From: Streptomyces glomeratus
GTDB taxonomy: Bacteria > Actinomycetota > Actinomycetes > Streptomycetales > Streptomycetaceae
Direction: 5' to 3'
DNA: 64,000 nt
NCBI RefSeq assembly: GCF_021462825.1
Contig: NZ_JAKEEB010000025.1
Coordinates: 1 to 64,000 of the forward strand
In this document: piece by piece, positions 48,693 through 56,911 of the stretch
Layout: the number at the start of each line of letters is the position of its first letter
Position numbering within the stretch: the stretch's first letter is position 1
The notes under the pieces: model-generated
What the model was told of the DNA's origin: nothing
Database searches by the model: none
The model's input: the letters and a program-made list of their open reading frames with translations, nothing else
Made by a program: the position numbers and the translations under genes

Positions 48693-49469
48693 TCACTCGT
48701 ACAGCTCGCGCAGGCGGACCGAGAGGCAGGTCACACACCCCTCGAGCTTCTCGAACTCGCTGATGTCCACCAGGACCGGTTCGTGCCCGAGGTCGGCGAG
48801 CAACTCGGCGGTCTTCGGGGCACTGGCCGCCATGAGCAGCTTCCCGCCGCCGAGCAGTACGACGTGCGAGCCCGACTCCTCGGGCACCGGCAGGAAGCGC
48901 GGGAACAGCGCCGGCTTGTCCACGAGCGGCACATGACCGATGACGGTTCCGTCGGGCAGCGCGGTGACCGACGACTTCAGGTGCAGCACCTTGGTGACCG
49001 GCACGGCGACCACCCGGGCGCCCAGCGGTTCGAACACCGCGCGCACCTGCTTGACCGCGGCGGTGTTGGTGCGGCCGCTGCGGCCCACGTAGATCGTGTC
49101 GTCGACCTTGAGGACGTCTCCTCCGTCGAGGGTGCCCGGCTCCCAGATCCAGTTCACCGAGCAGCCGAGCTGGGCCACGGCCTCCTCGACGCCCGCCGTC
49201 TCCCCGCGCCGGGACTCGGCGCCGGGCCGGGCGATCAGTGCGACGTTCTTGTACATCACCACCGCGTCCTCGACGAACACCGAGTCCGGGCAGTCGTCGG
49301 CGGGTTCCACCTCGACGGTCTCCCAGCCGTGTGTGCGGAGCGCCTCCGTGTACGCCTCCCACTGCTCGAGCGCGCGGTCGACGTCGACCTTCTCCCGCTG
49401 GATGTGCGTGACCAGTCCCTCCGCGAGGCGGGGGCTCGGTCGGCGGACGAGGGCCTTCTTGCTGGGCAC
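48693..49469 (-). CDS. ddaH: dimethylarginine dimethylaminohydrolase (DDAH)
   Basis: 258 aa from the GTG at PSKKALVRRPSPRLAEG, with GGAG six bases upstream; ATG 49505/49508 would add 12 residues. It hydrolyses methylated arginines to citrulline plus methylamines, in the guanidino-modifying pentein fold. Conserved blocks are PADDCPDSVFVEDAVV, ESRRGETAGVEEA, GTLDGGDVLK, KVLHLKSSVTALPDG (catalytic His) and EGCVTCLSVRLREL (nucleophilic Cys near the C-terminus). Close to other Streptomyces DDAH proteins. The origin of methylarginines in a soil bacterium is external protein turnover. Confidence 0.9.
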   Translation of the reverse strand: MPSKKALVRRPSPRLAEGLVTHIQREKVDVDRALEQWEAYTEALRTHGWETVEVEPADDCPDSVFVEDAVVMYKNVALIARPGAESRRGETAGVEEAVAQLGCSVNWIWEPGTLDGGDVLKVDDTIYVGRSGRTNTAAVKQVRAVFEPLGARVVAVPVTKVLHLKSSVTALPDGTVIGHVPLVDKPALFPRFLPVPEESGSHVVLLGGGKLLMAASAPKTAELLADLGHEPVLVDISEFEKLEGCVTCLSVRLRELYE

Positions 49470-49900
49470 GTGGAACTCCGTCTCGGTGATGATGTCGCCC
49501 GCCATCATGCAGGGCCGTTCCCCGGGGGACAAAGCCCCGGGCATGCGCCGCGGCACACGACGCCCCGCGCGTCTCTCGGCGGCACAGGGGGAGGGCCTGC
49601 GGCCCCCGCAGTGCCAGGGATACCCACGAGGACCGGTGCATTCCCCGGCGGGCCTTCAGGCTTACCAGGTCTTCGCGCCGCCTTCATGCTTTCGGGTGTT
49701 GTGAGGGGATGGCCGTGGCTTCCTGTGTCGCGAAGGGTGGTGCGAGAGGGCTTCCGCGGTCTGTCTCCGGTATCTCGCGGGGTCCGCCCGGACGGCCCAG
49801 GGCGTCGGCCGCCCGTGTTCCCCGGGCACCGGGGATCCCGGCCGCGTGGGCCACCGGGACGGAGCGCGTGACGCGTCTTCGGACCAACAGGGCCCGGCCC

Positions 49901-50040
49901 TACGGCGTGACGCCGGGAGCTACGGCGTGACTCCCGGGCCTCCGGCGTGACTCCCGGGCCTCCGGCGTGACTCCCGGGCCTCCGGCGTGACTCCCGGGCC
50001 TCCGGCGTGACTCCCGGGTCTCCGGCGTGGGGCCACGGGC
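49901..50040. repeat. 20-bp tandem repeat, about seven copies
   Basis: Unit TCCGGCGTGACTCCCGGGCC, in exact 20-bp register from 49921 to 50020 (five units), flanked by degenerate units at 49901-49920 and 50021-50040. Each intact unit carries the 6-bp palindrome CCCGGG. Confidence 0.85.
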
Positions 50041-50444
50041 CGCTGGACGGCTCCCGGACCACCCGGCGGCCCCGGACCTCCGGGCCCCGCCGGAATCCGA
50101 ACCCTGCGTGGGACCGATCCCGGGCGGCCTCTTCACCCCCGGGCTTCCCGCGGTCTGTGGACCGTCGGTGGCGTAGGGGGCTTCTGAACCCCGGGGCGGC
50201 CCCTCGGCTCCGGGCACCTCCGAACCCCCGGGGGCGGCCCTGAGCTCCGCGCCTCACAGCCCGGGCGGCTCGGCTGGCGCCCCGGTGGCGTCCGGCGCCC
50301 GGGGGTCGCCGGACCCGGGCGGCTGCCGGGACCCCGGCGACCTCGGGTGCAGCACCGGACGCCGATCGCACGCGGCTTGGACGTCGGGTGGTCTCTGGAC
50401 CCCAGGGAGGCTCTCAACCCCCGGTGGACCCCCGGCCCCGGCCA

Positions 50445-51084
50445 GGGGATTCCTCAGCGGGTCGCGGGGCGGGCTCGATGGGGCCGGTGGGAGCCGTGGG
50501 TGTCTTCTGGGCTCCCGACCGTCTCCGGTTCCGGGTGTCCTTGGCGCGCGGGGCCGTCTCCGGACTTGGGCGCCCCGGGCTCTCAGGGCGGGCCTGGATC
50601 CGGGGGCCCTGGCTGTCGGTGGCCTGGCACTCCGGGTCGGGCCGTGGCTCCCTCGCGCCTCCGCCGCTATCCGGCGGGGGGATTCCTCAGCGGATGGCGG
50701 GGCGGGCTCGATGGGGCCGGTGGGAGCCGTGGGTGTCTTCTGGGCTCCCGACCGTCTCCGGTTCCGGGTGTCCTTGGCGCGCGGGGCCGTCTCCGGACCT
50801 CGGCGGGATCCCAGGGCGGGCTCGGGTCCCTGGCCGTCGGTGGCCTGGCACCCCGGGTCGGGCCGTGGCCCTCTAGCGCCTCCGCCGCTATCCGCCGGCG
50901 GGGGGATTCCTCAGCGGGTCGCGGGGCGGGCTCGATCGGGCCGGTGGGAGCCGTCGGTGTCCCCTGGGCTCCCAACCGCCTCCGGCCCGGTGACACCGGA
51001 TCCCAGGGCGGGCCCGGATCTGCGGGGTCTCGGCCGCCGGCGACCTCGCACCCCCGGTCGGCCCGGTCCCCTCGTGCCCCGCCG
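50445..51084. repeat. three tandem copies of a ~225-233-bp repeat
   Basis: Copies start with GGGGATTCCTCAGCGG at 50445, 50678 and 50902 (periods 233 and 224). They share the segments GCTCGATGGGGCCGGTGG, GAGCCGT-GGTGTC and TGGCACCCCGGGTCGG with few changes. The third copy is shortened and runs into the ABC-F gene end. Confidence 0.8.
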
Positions 51085-52713
51085 CTACTCCGGGCGCCCC
51101 ACCGTCTCCGGTGTGGTCTCCCTGAGTTCGCCGTCGAGGAGCAGCCAGCGCGTGATGCCGATCGACTCCAGGAACGGCAGGTCGTGCCCGGCCACGATGA
51201 GCGCCCCTTCGTACGACTCCAGGGCCGTGGTGAGTTGCCTTACGCTCGCCATGTCGAGGTTGTTGGTCGGCTCGTCCAGCATCAGCAGCTGCGGTGCCGG
51301 CTCGGCGAGCATCAGCGCGGCCAGGGCGGCACGGAAGCGCTCGCCGCCCGACAGAGTCCCGGCCGGCTGGTCGGCCCGCGCGCCGCGGAACAGGAAGCGG
51401 GCCAGCCGCGCCCGGATCCGGTTGTCAGTGGCGCCCGGCGCGAACCGGGCCACGTTCTCCGCGACCGTCAGCCCGTCGTCGAGGACGTCCAGCCGCTGCG
51501 GCAGGAACCGCAGTGGCACATGCGCACTCACCTCCCCCGCCACCGGCTCGAGTTCCCCGGCGATCGTCCGCAGCAGGGTGGTCTTCCCCGCGCCGTTGCG
51601 CCCGATCAGCGCGATCCGCTCGGGACCGTGCAGGTCGAGGCTGCCCGCCACCTGTGCGCCGTACGGCGGTTCCAGGTCCCTGAGGGTCAGCACGGACCGC
51701 CCTGGAGGGACCGCCGTGTACGGCAGGTCGATACGGATCTCGTCGTCGTCCCGTACCGCACCGGCCGCCTCGTCGAGCCGCTCCCTGGCCTCGGCGAGTC
51801 TCTCCTCGTGCATGATGCGGTGCTTGCCCGCGGACTCCTGAGCCGCCCGTTTGCGCGCCCCCATGACGATCTTCGGTTCGCGTTTGCTGTCCCACATCTT
51901 CTGGCCGTACCGCCTGCGGCGGGCCAGCTTGACCTGGGCGTCGGCCAGTTCCCGCTTCTGCTTGCGCAAGTCCGCCTCGGCGACGCGCACCATGCGCTCC
52001 GCCGCCTCCTGTTCGACGACCAGTGCCTCCTCGTAGGCGGAGAACGTGCCGCCGAACCAGAAGACCTCTCCGGAGCGCAGGTCTGCGATCTGGTCCACCA
52101 GGTCGAGGAGTTCACGGTCGTGGCTGACCACGACCATCACCCCGGACCACGCCTCGACCGCCGCGTACAGCCGTCGCCGTGCGTACAGGTCGAGGTTGTT
52201 GGTGGGCTCGTCCAGCAGGAGCACCTCGGGGCGGCGCAGCAGCAGCGCGGCAAGCCGCAGCAGGACGGACTCGCCGCCGGAGACCTCCCCGATGGTGCGG
52301 TCCAGGCCGATGTGGCCGAGGCCGAGCTCGCCGAGCATCGCCTCGGCGCGCTCCTCCACGTCCCAGTCGTCGCCGACCGCCGTGAAGTGTTCCTCCGCCA
52401 CCTCGCCCCTCTCGATGGCGTGCAGCGCGGCGCGCGTCGCGGCGATACCGAGCGCCTCGTCCACCCGCAACCCGGTGTCCAGGGTGACGTTCTGCGGCAG
52501 GTAACCGACCTCTCCGGCGACGCGCACGGTGCCGCCCGACGGGACGAGTTCACCGGCGATCAGCTTCAACAGGGTGGACTTTCCCGCGCCGTTGACGCCG
52601 ACGAGCCCGGTCCTGCCGGAGGCGAACGTGAGCTGAAGGTCGTCGCAGACCGCGGTGCCGTCGGGCCAGGAGAAGGACAGGGACGTGCAGGTGATGGCAG
52701 GGATGTGTGACAT
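51085..52713 (-). CDS. ABC-F family ribosome-protection-type ATPase
   Basis: 542 aa from ATG. Two ABC domains in one chain and no membrane segments, as in ABC-F proteins that act on the ribosome. First domain: Walker A GVNGAGKST, signature VSGGESVLL, Walker B LLLDEPTNNLD. Second: GRNGAGKTT, LSGGERFRA, LMLDEPTNNLD. The linker (about 230-330) is charged and helical (EQEAAERMVRVAEADLRKQKRE segment and YGQKMWDSKREPK). Some members give macrolide, lincosamide or pleuromutilin resistance. The ~210-nt leader with long inverted repeats supports antibiotic-responsive attenuation. The specific drug is unknown. Confidence 0.88.
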   Translation of the reverse strand: MSHIPAITCTSLSFSWPDGTAVCDDLQLTFASGRTGLVGVNGAGKSTLLKLIAGELVPSGGTVRVAGEVGYLPQNVTLDTGLRVDEALGIAATRAALHAIERGEVAEEHFTAVGDDWDVEERAEAMLGELGLGHIGLDRTIGEVSGGESVLLRLAALLLRRPEVLLLDEPTNNLDLYARRRLYAAVEAWSGVMVVVSHDRELLDLVDQIADLRSGEVFWFGGTFSAYEEALVVEQEAAERMVRVAEADLRKQKRELADAQVKLARRRRYGQKMWDSKREPKIVMGARKRAAQESAGKHRIMHEERLAEARERLDEAAGAVRDDDEIRIDLPYTAVPPGRSVLTLRDLEPPYGAQVAGSLDLHGPERIALIGRNGAGKTTLLRTIAGELEPVAGEVSAHVPLRFLPQRLDVLDDGLTVAENVARFAPGATDNRIRARLARFLFRGARADQPAGTLSGGERFRAALAALMLAEPAPQLLMLDEPTNNLDMASVRQLTTALESYEGALIVAGHDLPFLESIGITRWLLLDGELRETTPETVGRPE

Positions 52714-52754
52714 ACGGGCCTCGCTGGCGTTCGGAGTGGGTAAGGCAACGCGCG

Positions 52755-52878
52755 TGAGACACCGCAGGGGCGACGGCCCGCGGACACGGAAAGGGCCCCG
52801 CACCGGAGGACGGCTCGTACGCCAAGGTCGCACGCGACGCACACAGACGCGGACAGCGCTGTGTGACGCGGTGTCTCA
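52755..52878 (-). promoter_or_regulatory. ABC-F leader with long-range inverted repeat, possible attenuator
   Basis: TGAGACACCGC (52755-52765) and GCGGTGTCTCA (52868-52878) are perfect 11-bp complements 102 nt apart inside the transcribed leader. An open frame starting GTG near 52844 on the minus strand could be a leader peptide. Ribosome-mediated attenuation is inferred. Confidence 0.5.
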
Positions 52879-52932
52879 GGACCTCAGACGAGCAACGTCC
52901 CTCTCCTATCGACGGCAACAGGACCGTGGTCC

Positions 52933-52961
52933 ACAGTAGGAACGGGCCCGGGGGGAGTCAA
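52933..52961 (-). promoter_or_regulatory. promoter of the ABC-F gene
   Basis: On the minus strand TTGACT (52961-52956), 17-bp spacer, TACTGT (52938-52933), which is near consensus for the principal sigma factor. It puts the start near 52926, about 213 nt before the ATG. GGACC-GT-GGTCC (52921-52932) overlaps the start point. Confidence 0.65.
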
Positions 52962-53086
52962 CGCAATTAACGCCGGCCCCCGGACAGCCGTATTCCCGTC
53001 CGGACCGGGCACACGTATGCGGACCGAACCCGACTCGTACACCGCGCGCGCATCCCCCAGCCCACAGCCCTCCCCGAGGAGGCCCC

Positions 53087-53761
53087 GTGCCCGACAGCTT
53101 CCCCTCGCTGCCCGCCCGGCTGTATCTGCTGGCCTGGGACACCACCCGGCGCATGCCAGGCCGCGACATCCGGCTCGACCATCTGGTGCGGGCGGGCGCG
53201 CTGGTCGAGCTGGCGGGGCGCGGACTGCTGATCGACGTCGCCGGCACGGCCACCCCGCGTGATCTCGACGCCCACAGCGGCGATCCCGTACTCGACGGGC
53301 TTCTCGAACTCGTCAGGGAGTCCTGGCCCCGCGCCTGGGAGTCCTGGGTGACGCGGTACGCCGGTGTCACCCTCGACGCCGTCCGTGCTCAACTCGCCGC
53401 CGCCGGCGTGCTGCGCGCCGGCGGCAGGAGGGTGCTCGGGCTCTTCGGGTCCGTGGAGTACGAGCTGGAGCGGGCGCAGACGGTGGAGACGCTGCAACGG
53501 CAGGTGCGGCGGACGCTCACGGGCCCGGTGCCCGTCGACGAGGTGCCGGAGCAGGACGCGGCCCTCGCCGCCCTGACCGCCGCGGCCGGACTGCATACCG
53601 TGGTGAGTCCCGCCGACGGTGACCGGCACCGGGAGCGCATCGAGGCGCTGACCGAGCGCGGCAGCGGAGCAGTTCCGGCGCTGGAGACGGTCGTCCGCGG
53701 GGTGCGCACGACCGTGTCCGGGCCGGGCGCCGCCGCGACACCCACCCGTGCCCGCGGCTGA
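53087..53761 (+). CDS. GPP34 (GOLPH3-like) family protein
   Basis: 224 aa from GTG with GAGGAGG upstream. Bacterial relatives of the Golgi PI4P-binding protein; helical, cytosolic and of unknown role. The pattern LPARLYLLAWDTTRRMPGRD, HLVRAGALVELAGRGLL, WPRAWESWVTRYAGVTLDAV and GVLRAGGRRVLGLF is typical. Streptomyces has several paralogues, often near differentiation genes. It is divergent from the ABC-F gene across 373 bp that hold the ABC-F promoter and leader. Confidence 0.82.
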   Translation: MPDSFPSLPARLYLLAWDTTRRMPGRDIRLDHLVRAGALVELAGRGLLIDVAGTATPRDLDAHSGDPVLDGLLELVRESWPRAWESWVTRYAGVTLDAVRAQLAAAGVLRAGGRRVLGLFGSVEYELERAQTVETLQRQVRRTLTGPVPVDEVPEQDAALAALTAAAGLHTVVSPADGDRHRERIEALTERGSGAVPALETVVRGVRTTVSGPGAAATPTRARG

Positions 53762-53837
53762 CATCCCGAAGGCGTACGCGCACATACCCGTCGGATTCCC
53801 GCCGCCGAGTGCCCCCGGCGGCTGGTCGGCTCGATCC

Positions 53838-54675
53838 ATGACCGACGACATCCTCCCGCGCGCGCAGGCCCTCGCCTACCGCGCCCTGCACACTCCCGGC
53901 CGGCCCCTGGTCCTGCCGAACGCCTGGGACGTCGTCAGCGCACGACTCGGCGAACAGGCGGGCGCGGTGGCCGTCGCCACCACCAGCGCCGGTCCCGCCT
54001 GGGAACTGGGTACCGCCGACGGCGACCGGCTCTCCCGCGACGACGCCCTCGCGGCCCTCGCGCGCATCGCGGGCGCGGTGGCCGTACCCGTGAGCGCGGA
54101 CCTCGAGACCGGTTACGCGGACGACGCGGCGGGCGTCGCCGATACCGTCAGGGCCGTGCTCGCGGCGGGCGCCGTCGGCGTGGACGTCGAGGACGGCCTG
54201 CACGGCGCGGGCGCCCCGCTGCGTCCGGTCGGTCGCGGAACAGGCGGCGCGCATCGCGGCGGCGCGCGAGGCCGCCGACGAGGCCGGAGTGCCGCTGTTC
54301 GTCAACGCGCGCGTCGACACCCGTCTGAGGGGCACGGGCGGACTGGGGGAGACCCTGAAGCGGGCCGCGGCCTTCCTCGCCGCGGGAGCGGACGGCGTCT
54401 TCGTGCCCGGGGTCGTCGACCCGGTGACCGTGAAGGTGCTCGCCGAGGGGGCCGAGGGGCCGCTGAACGTGATGGTCGGGCCCGGCGCGCCCCCGGTTGC
54501 CGAACTCGCCGCACTCGGCGTCGCCCGGGTCAGTGCCGGGCCGGGCATCGCGCAGGCCGCCAACGGACTGGTCCACCGCGCCGCAAGGGAGCTGCCGGAC
54601 GCGGGAACCTATGAGACCTGGACCGGCGGACTTGGCTGCGGAGAGCTGAACGGGTGCACGGACAGGGGCCGTTGA
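53838..54675 (+). pseudogene. isocitrate lyase/PEP mutase-family gene with a frameshift
   Basis: Frame one from ATG 53838 reads normally through VLPNAWDVVSARLGEQAG, SADLETGYADDAAGVAD and GVDVEDGLHGAGAPLRPV. At about 54230-54233 the reading moves by one base, and frame two goes on SVAEQAARIAAAREAADEAG, VPLFVNARVDTRL, to the end LGCGELNGCTDRGR. The joined ~279-aa chain is a complete TIM-barrel enzyme that would cleave or form C-C or C-P bonds of oxaloacetate- or phosphonopyruvate-like substrates. One missing base explains it. Both halves look unmutated, so a sequencing error or a very recent event is likely. Confidence 0.8.
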
Positions 54676-54733
54676 TGCCCATCACGGTGGCCGGGGCGCC
54701 CTGGACCTCAGCGTCCATGCCGACGTGGCGAGT

Positions 54734-55150
54734 TCAGCACGCGTCCCGCATCAGCTCCGCCAGATCGTGGTCCAGGTCCACCTGGAGGTGCTCGAGACCG
54801 ACCGGCACCAGCTCCGTGGTCCGCTGCAGGAAGCGCCGGACCTCGCGCGAGTGGACGTGCACCACGGCGGTGCCCTCGGGCGCGTGGAACTCCAGGACGG
54901 TGCGGTCGTAGCCGTAGGGCCGCACGCGGACGTCGCCCTGTCCCTCGGGGCTCTCCAGACCGGCCGTGAGGAGTTCGCGGGCGAAGGTCCAGCAGACCTC
55001 GACGCCCTCCAGGGTGGCGGGGGCCGGGAAGGTCATGCGGACGGCGAACGGATCGCGCCGGTCGTAGTGGAGCATGGCCGGAATGCTCGGCATCCGCGGC
55101 GCGGCGGCGACGAGACGGGCCTCCACGGGCTGCTCGATGAGGGTGGACAA
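54734..55150 (-). CDS. ssgD: SsgA-like sporulation/cell-division regulator, SsgD type
   Basis: 138 aa from a TTG start preceded by GGGAG; no ATG or GTG fits. SsgA-like proteins are Streptomyces-specific and control septum placement and wall growth by recruiting other proteins. The family pattern is clear: PSIPAMLHYDRRDPFAVRMTF, EGVEVCWTFARELLTAGL, GDVRVRPYGYDRTVLEFH and the C-terminal DLDHDLAELMR. Residues follow SsgD of S. coelicolor as I recall it; other paralogues differ in the N-terminal EARLVAAAPRMPSIP stretch. It is convergent with the frameshifted PEP-mutase gene. Confidence 0.87.
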   Translation of the reverse strand: MSTLIEQPVEARLVAAAPRMPSIPAMLHYDRRDPFAVRMTFPAPATLEGVEVCWTFARELLTAGLESPEGQGDVRVRPYGYDRTVLEFHAPEGTAVVHVHSREVRRFLQRTTELVPVGLEHLQVDLDHDLAELMRDAC

Positions 55151-55407
55151 CGCCTTGCTCCCTTGTGACGGCTGGACGGACTTGAGGGGATGGGCCGGGC
55201 ACCTGAAGAGACGATGGAATCGGCCAATCCGTGCACATGAACGGCGAGTGACCTGTGTCACCGGGACCATGCCCCGAGGCGGACGGTGTGGATCGTTTTC
55301 CGTCCCGCGGTCTTGGGGGACAACGGAGAGGACACCGGGCGCGGATGGACGGTTCCCGGGCGGGGCCGTCTGGACGGCACCGGGGGAGTGGGCTAGCTTC
55401 GCGCGCC

Positions 55408-56493
55408 ATGACGGGCATGGGGAACGGGAGACGTACGGGCCGGACGGTGGCCGTGGGAGTGTGCGCGGCGGTTCTCGCCGCCCTGTCGGCGGCACCCGTG
55501 CAGGCGCACGGGGCGCAACGGCCGGTGCCGCATTGGCAGTTAAAGGACACAGGTACGGACGTCCGCTTCCGGGGGCTGTCGGCGGTCAGCCGGGACACCG
55601 CCTGGCTGGCCGGGTCCAAGGGCACCGTGCTGCGCACCACGGACGGCGGCGCCCACTGGCGGGACGTCTCCCCGCCGGGCGGCGCCGATCCGGAGTTCCG
55701 TGACATCGAGGCGTTCGACGCCCGGCATGCAGTGGTTCTGGCCATCGGCGAGGGGGAGGCATCCCGTCTGCTCCGCACCGAGGACGGCGGCCGGAGCTGG
55801 ACCGAGGCGTTCCGCAACCCCGATGCCAAGGCCTTCTACGACTGCCTCACCTTCTTCGACCGGCGCCACGGCCTCGCCGTGAGCGACCCGGTCGACGGCA
55901 GGTTCCGCCTGCTGTCCACCCGCGACGGCGGCCGCTCCTGGACGGTCCTGCCCGGCGCCGGGATGCCCGCCGCCCAGGACGGCGAGGCCGCCTTCGCGGC
56001 CAGTGGCCAGTGCCTGGTGGCCTCGGGGCCGCGCGACGTGTGGCTCGCCACGGGCGGCGGCGCGCACACGCGCGTGCTGCACTCCGCGGACCGGGGAGCG
56101 ACCTGGTCGACCGCCGGAACACCGGTACCGGCGGGCGATCCGGCCCGCGGCGTCTTCGCGCTCGCCTTCCGCGACCGCACGCACGGTCTGGCGGTGGGCG
56201 GCGACTACCGCGCCGGCCAGCCGTCCCCGCGGTCCGCCGCGGTGAGCCGGGACGGCGGCCGCACCTGGGCGCCCGCCGCCGAGCCCCCGCCTGCCTACCG
56301 CTCCGGTGTCACCTGGCTCCCGCGCAGCCGCACGGCCGCGCTCGCCGTCGGCCCGACCGGCACCGATCTCACCACGGACGGCGGCCGCACCTGGAGGACC
56401 GTCGACACGGGCTCCTACGACACCGTGAACTGCGCTCCCGACCGGGGCTGCTGGGCCTCCGGCGAAAAGGGGCGGGTGGCTCGCCTGGAGTGA
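55408..56493 (+). CDS. secreted BNR/YCF48-like beta-propeller protein
   Basis: 361 aa from ATG. A Sec-type signal peptide (GRRTGRTVAVGVCAAVLAALSAAPVQA) ends at about residue 33. Repeats with Asp-box or YCF48 motifs follow about every 45-55 residues: STDGGAHW-type cores VLRTTDGGAHWRDV, LLRTEDGGRSWTE, LLSTRDGGRSWTV, VLHSADRGATWS, AVSRDGGRTWAP and DLTTDGGRTWRT. They predict a six- to seven-bladed propeller outside the cell. It is often annotated as oxidoreductase without support; no catalytic residues are evident. Sialidase activity is unlikely since the Arg triad is not visible. Confidence 0.8.
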   Translation: MTGMGNGRRTGRTVAVGVCAAVLAALSAAPVQAHGAQRPVPHWQLKDTGTDVRFRGLSAVSRDTAWLAGSKGTVLRTTDGGAHWRDVSPPGGADPEFRDIEAFDARHAVVLAIGEGEASRLLRTEDGGRSWTEAFRNPDAKAFYDCLTFFDRRHGLAVSDPVDGRFRLLSTRDGGRSWTVLPGAGMPAAQDGEAAFAASGQCLVASGPRDVWLATGGGAHTRVLHSADRGATWSTAGTPVPAGDPARGVFALAFRDRTHGLAVGGDYRAGQPSPRSAAVSRDGGRTWAPAAEPPPAYRSGVTWLPRSRTAALAVGPTGTDLTTDGGRTWRTVDTGSYDTVNCAPDRGCWASGEKGRVARLE

Positions 56494-56553
56494 CGCTGAT
56501 CCCGGTGAAAAGGGGTACCCGGATGTATCGGCACCGAGAGGAAGTGACCGGTC

Positions 56554-56877
56554 ATGCCACGCGGCTCCAGTCCCAAGCGGGAACGTCAGTACGAGCACAT
56601 CAAGGACAGCGCGCTGGACCGGGGGGAGAGCCCGCAGCGCGCCAAGGAGATCGCGGCCCGCACCGTGAACAAGGAACGCGCCCGTTCCGGCGAGTCCAGG
56701 ACCGCCGGCCGCACGTCCACCCAGGACATGTCATCGGGCAAGCGGGGCGGACAGCGCTCGGGGCAGGGCTCCCGGGGGCCGACGTACGACCAGCTGTACG
56801 AGGAGGCCAGGCGGCGCAACATCCGGGGCCGCTCGGACATGAACAAGAGCGAGCTGCAGCGCGCTCTGGGCAAGTGA
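56554..56877 (+). CDS. small basic hypothetical protein with SAP/Rho-N-like C-terminus
   Basis: 107 aa from ATG with GAGAGGAAG upstream. An Arg/Lys/Ser/Gly-rich protein: PKRERQYEHIKDSALDRG, RAKEIAARTVNKERAR, then a flexible middle, then the helix-extended-helix YDQLYEEARRRNIRGRSDMN-KSELQRAL (about 78-105), a SAP/Rho-N-like nucleic-acid-binding fold. Such proteins are often annotated as plasmid stabilisation protein in Streptomyces, without evidence. DNA or RNA binding is a fair inference. Confidence 0.7.
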   Translation: MPRGSSPKRERQYEHIKDSALDRGESPQRAKEIAARTVNKERARSGESRTAGRTSTQDMSSGKRGGQRSGQGSRGPTYDQLYEEARRRNIRGRSDMNKSELQRALGK

Positions 56878-56911
56878 CACCGTGCCGCGGGGCCGTACGC
56901 TCGACACCACC

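Larger units (their letters stand above)
49470..51084. repeat. 1.6-kb gene-free region built from tandem repeats
   Basis: No frame in this stretch has both a ribosome site and normal Streptomyces codon structure. Long open frames exist on both strands only because the DNA is repetitive and G+C-rich. It holds the 20-bp array (49901-50040) and the ~225-bp tandem repeats (50445-51084). Between them (50041-50444) I see only Arg/Gly/Pro-coding low-complexity sequence. Confidence 0.65.

Noticed and set aside
49901..50040. Possible CRISPR array
   Set aside because: Units are contiguous with no spacers and there are no cas genes.
49505..50371. Minus-strand frame with a repeated Pro-Gly-Ser-His-Ala-type unit
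   Set aside because: It is a translation of the 20-bp array. Since 20 is not a multiple of 3, the peptide repeat needs three DNA units, and there is no start signal.
50285..51841. Long plus-strand open frames over the repeat region and the ABC-F gene
   Set aside because: They are Arg/Gly/Pro-rich, lack ribosome sites and run antisense through a clear ABC-F gene; they arise from G+C-rich repeats.
56495..56518. Second SigB-like promoter (GGGTAC at 56513)
   Set aside because: No GNNT at 14-16 bp upstream.
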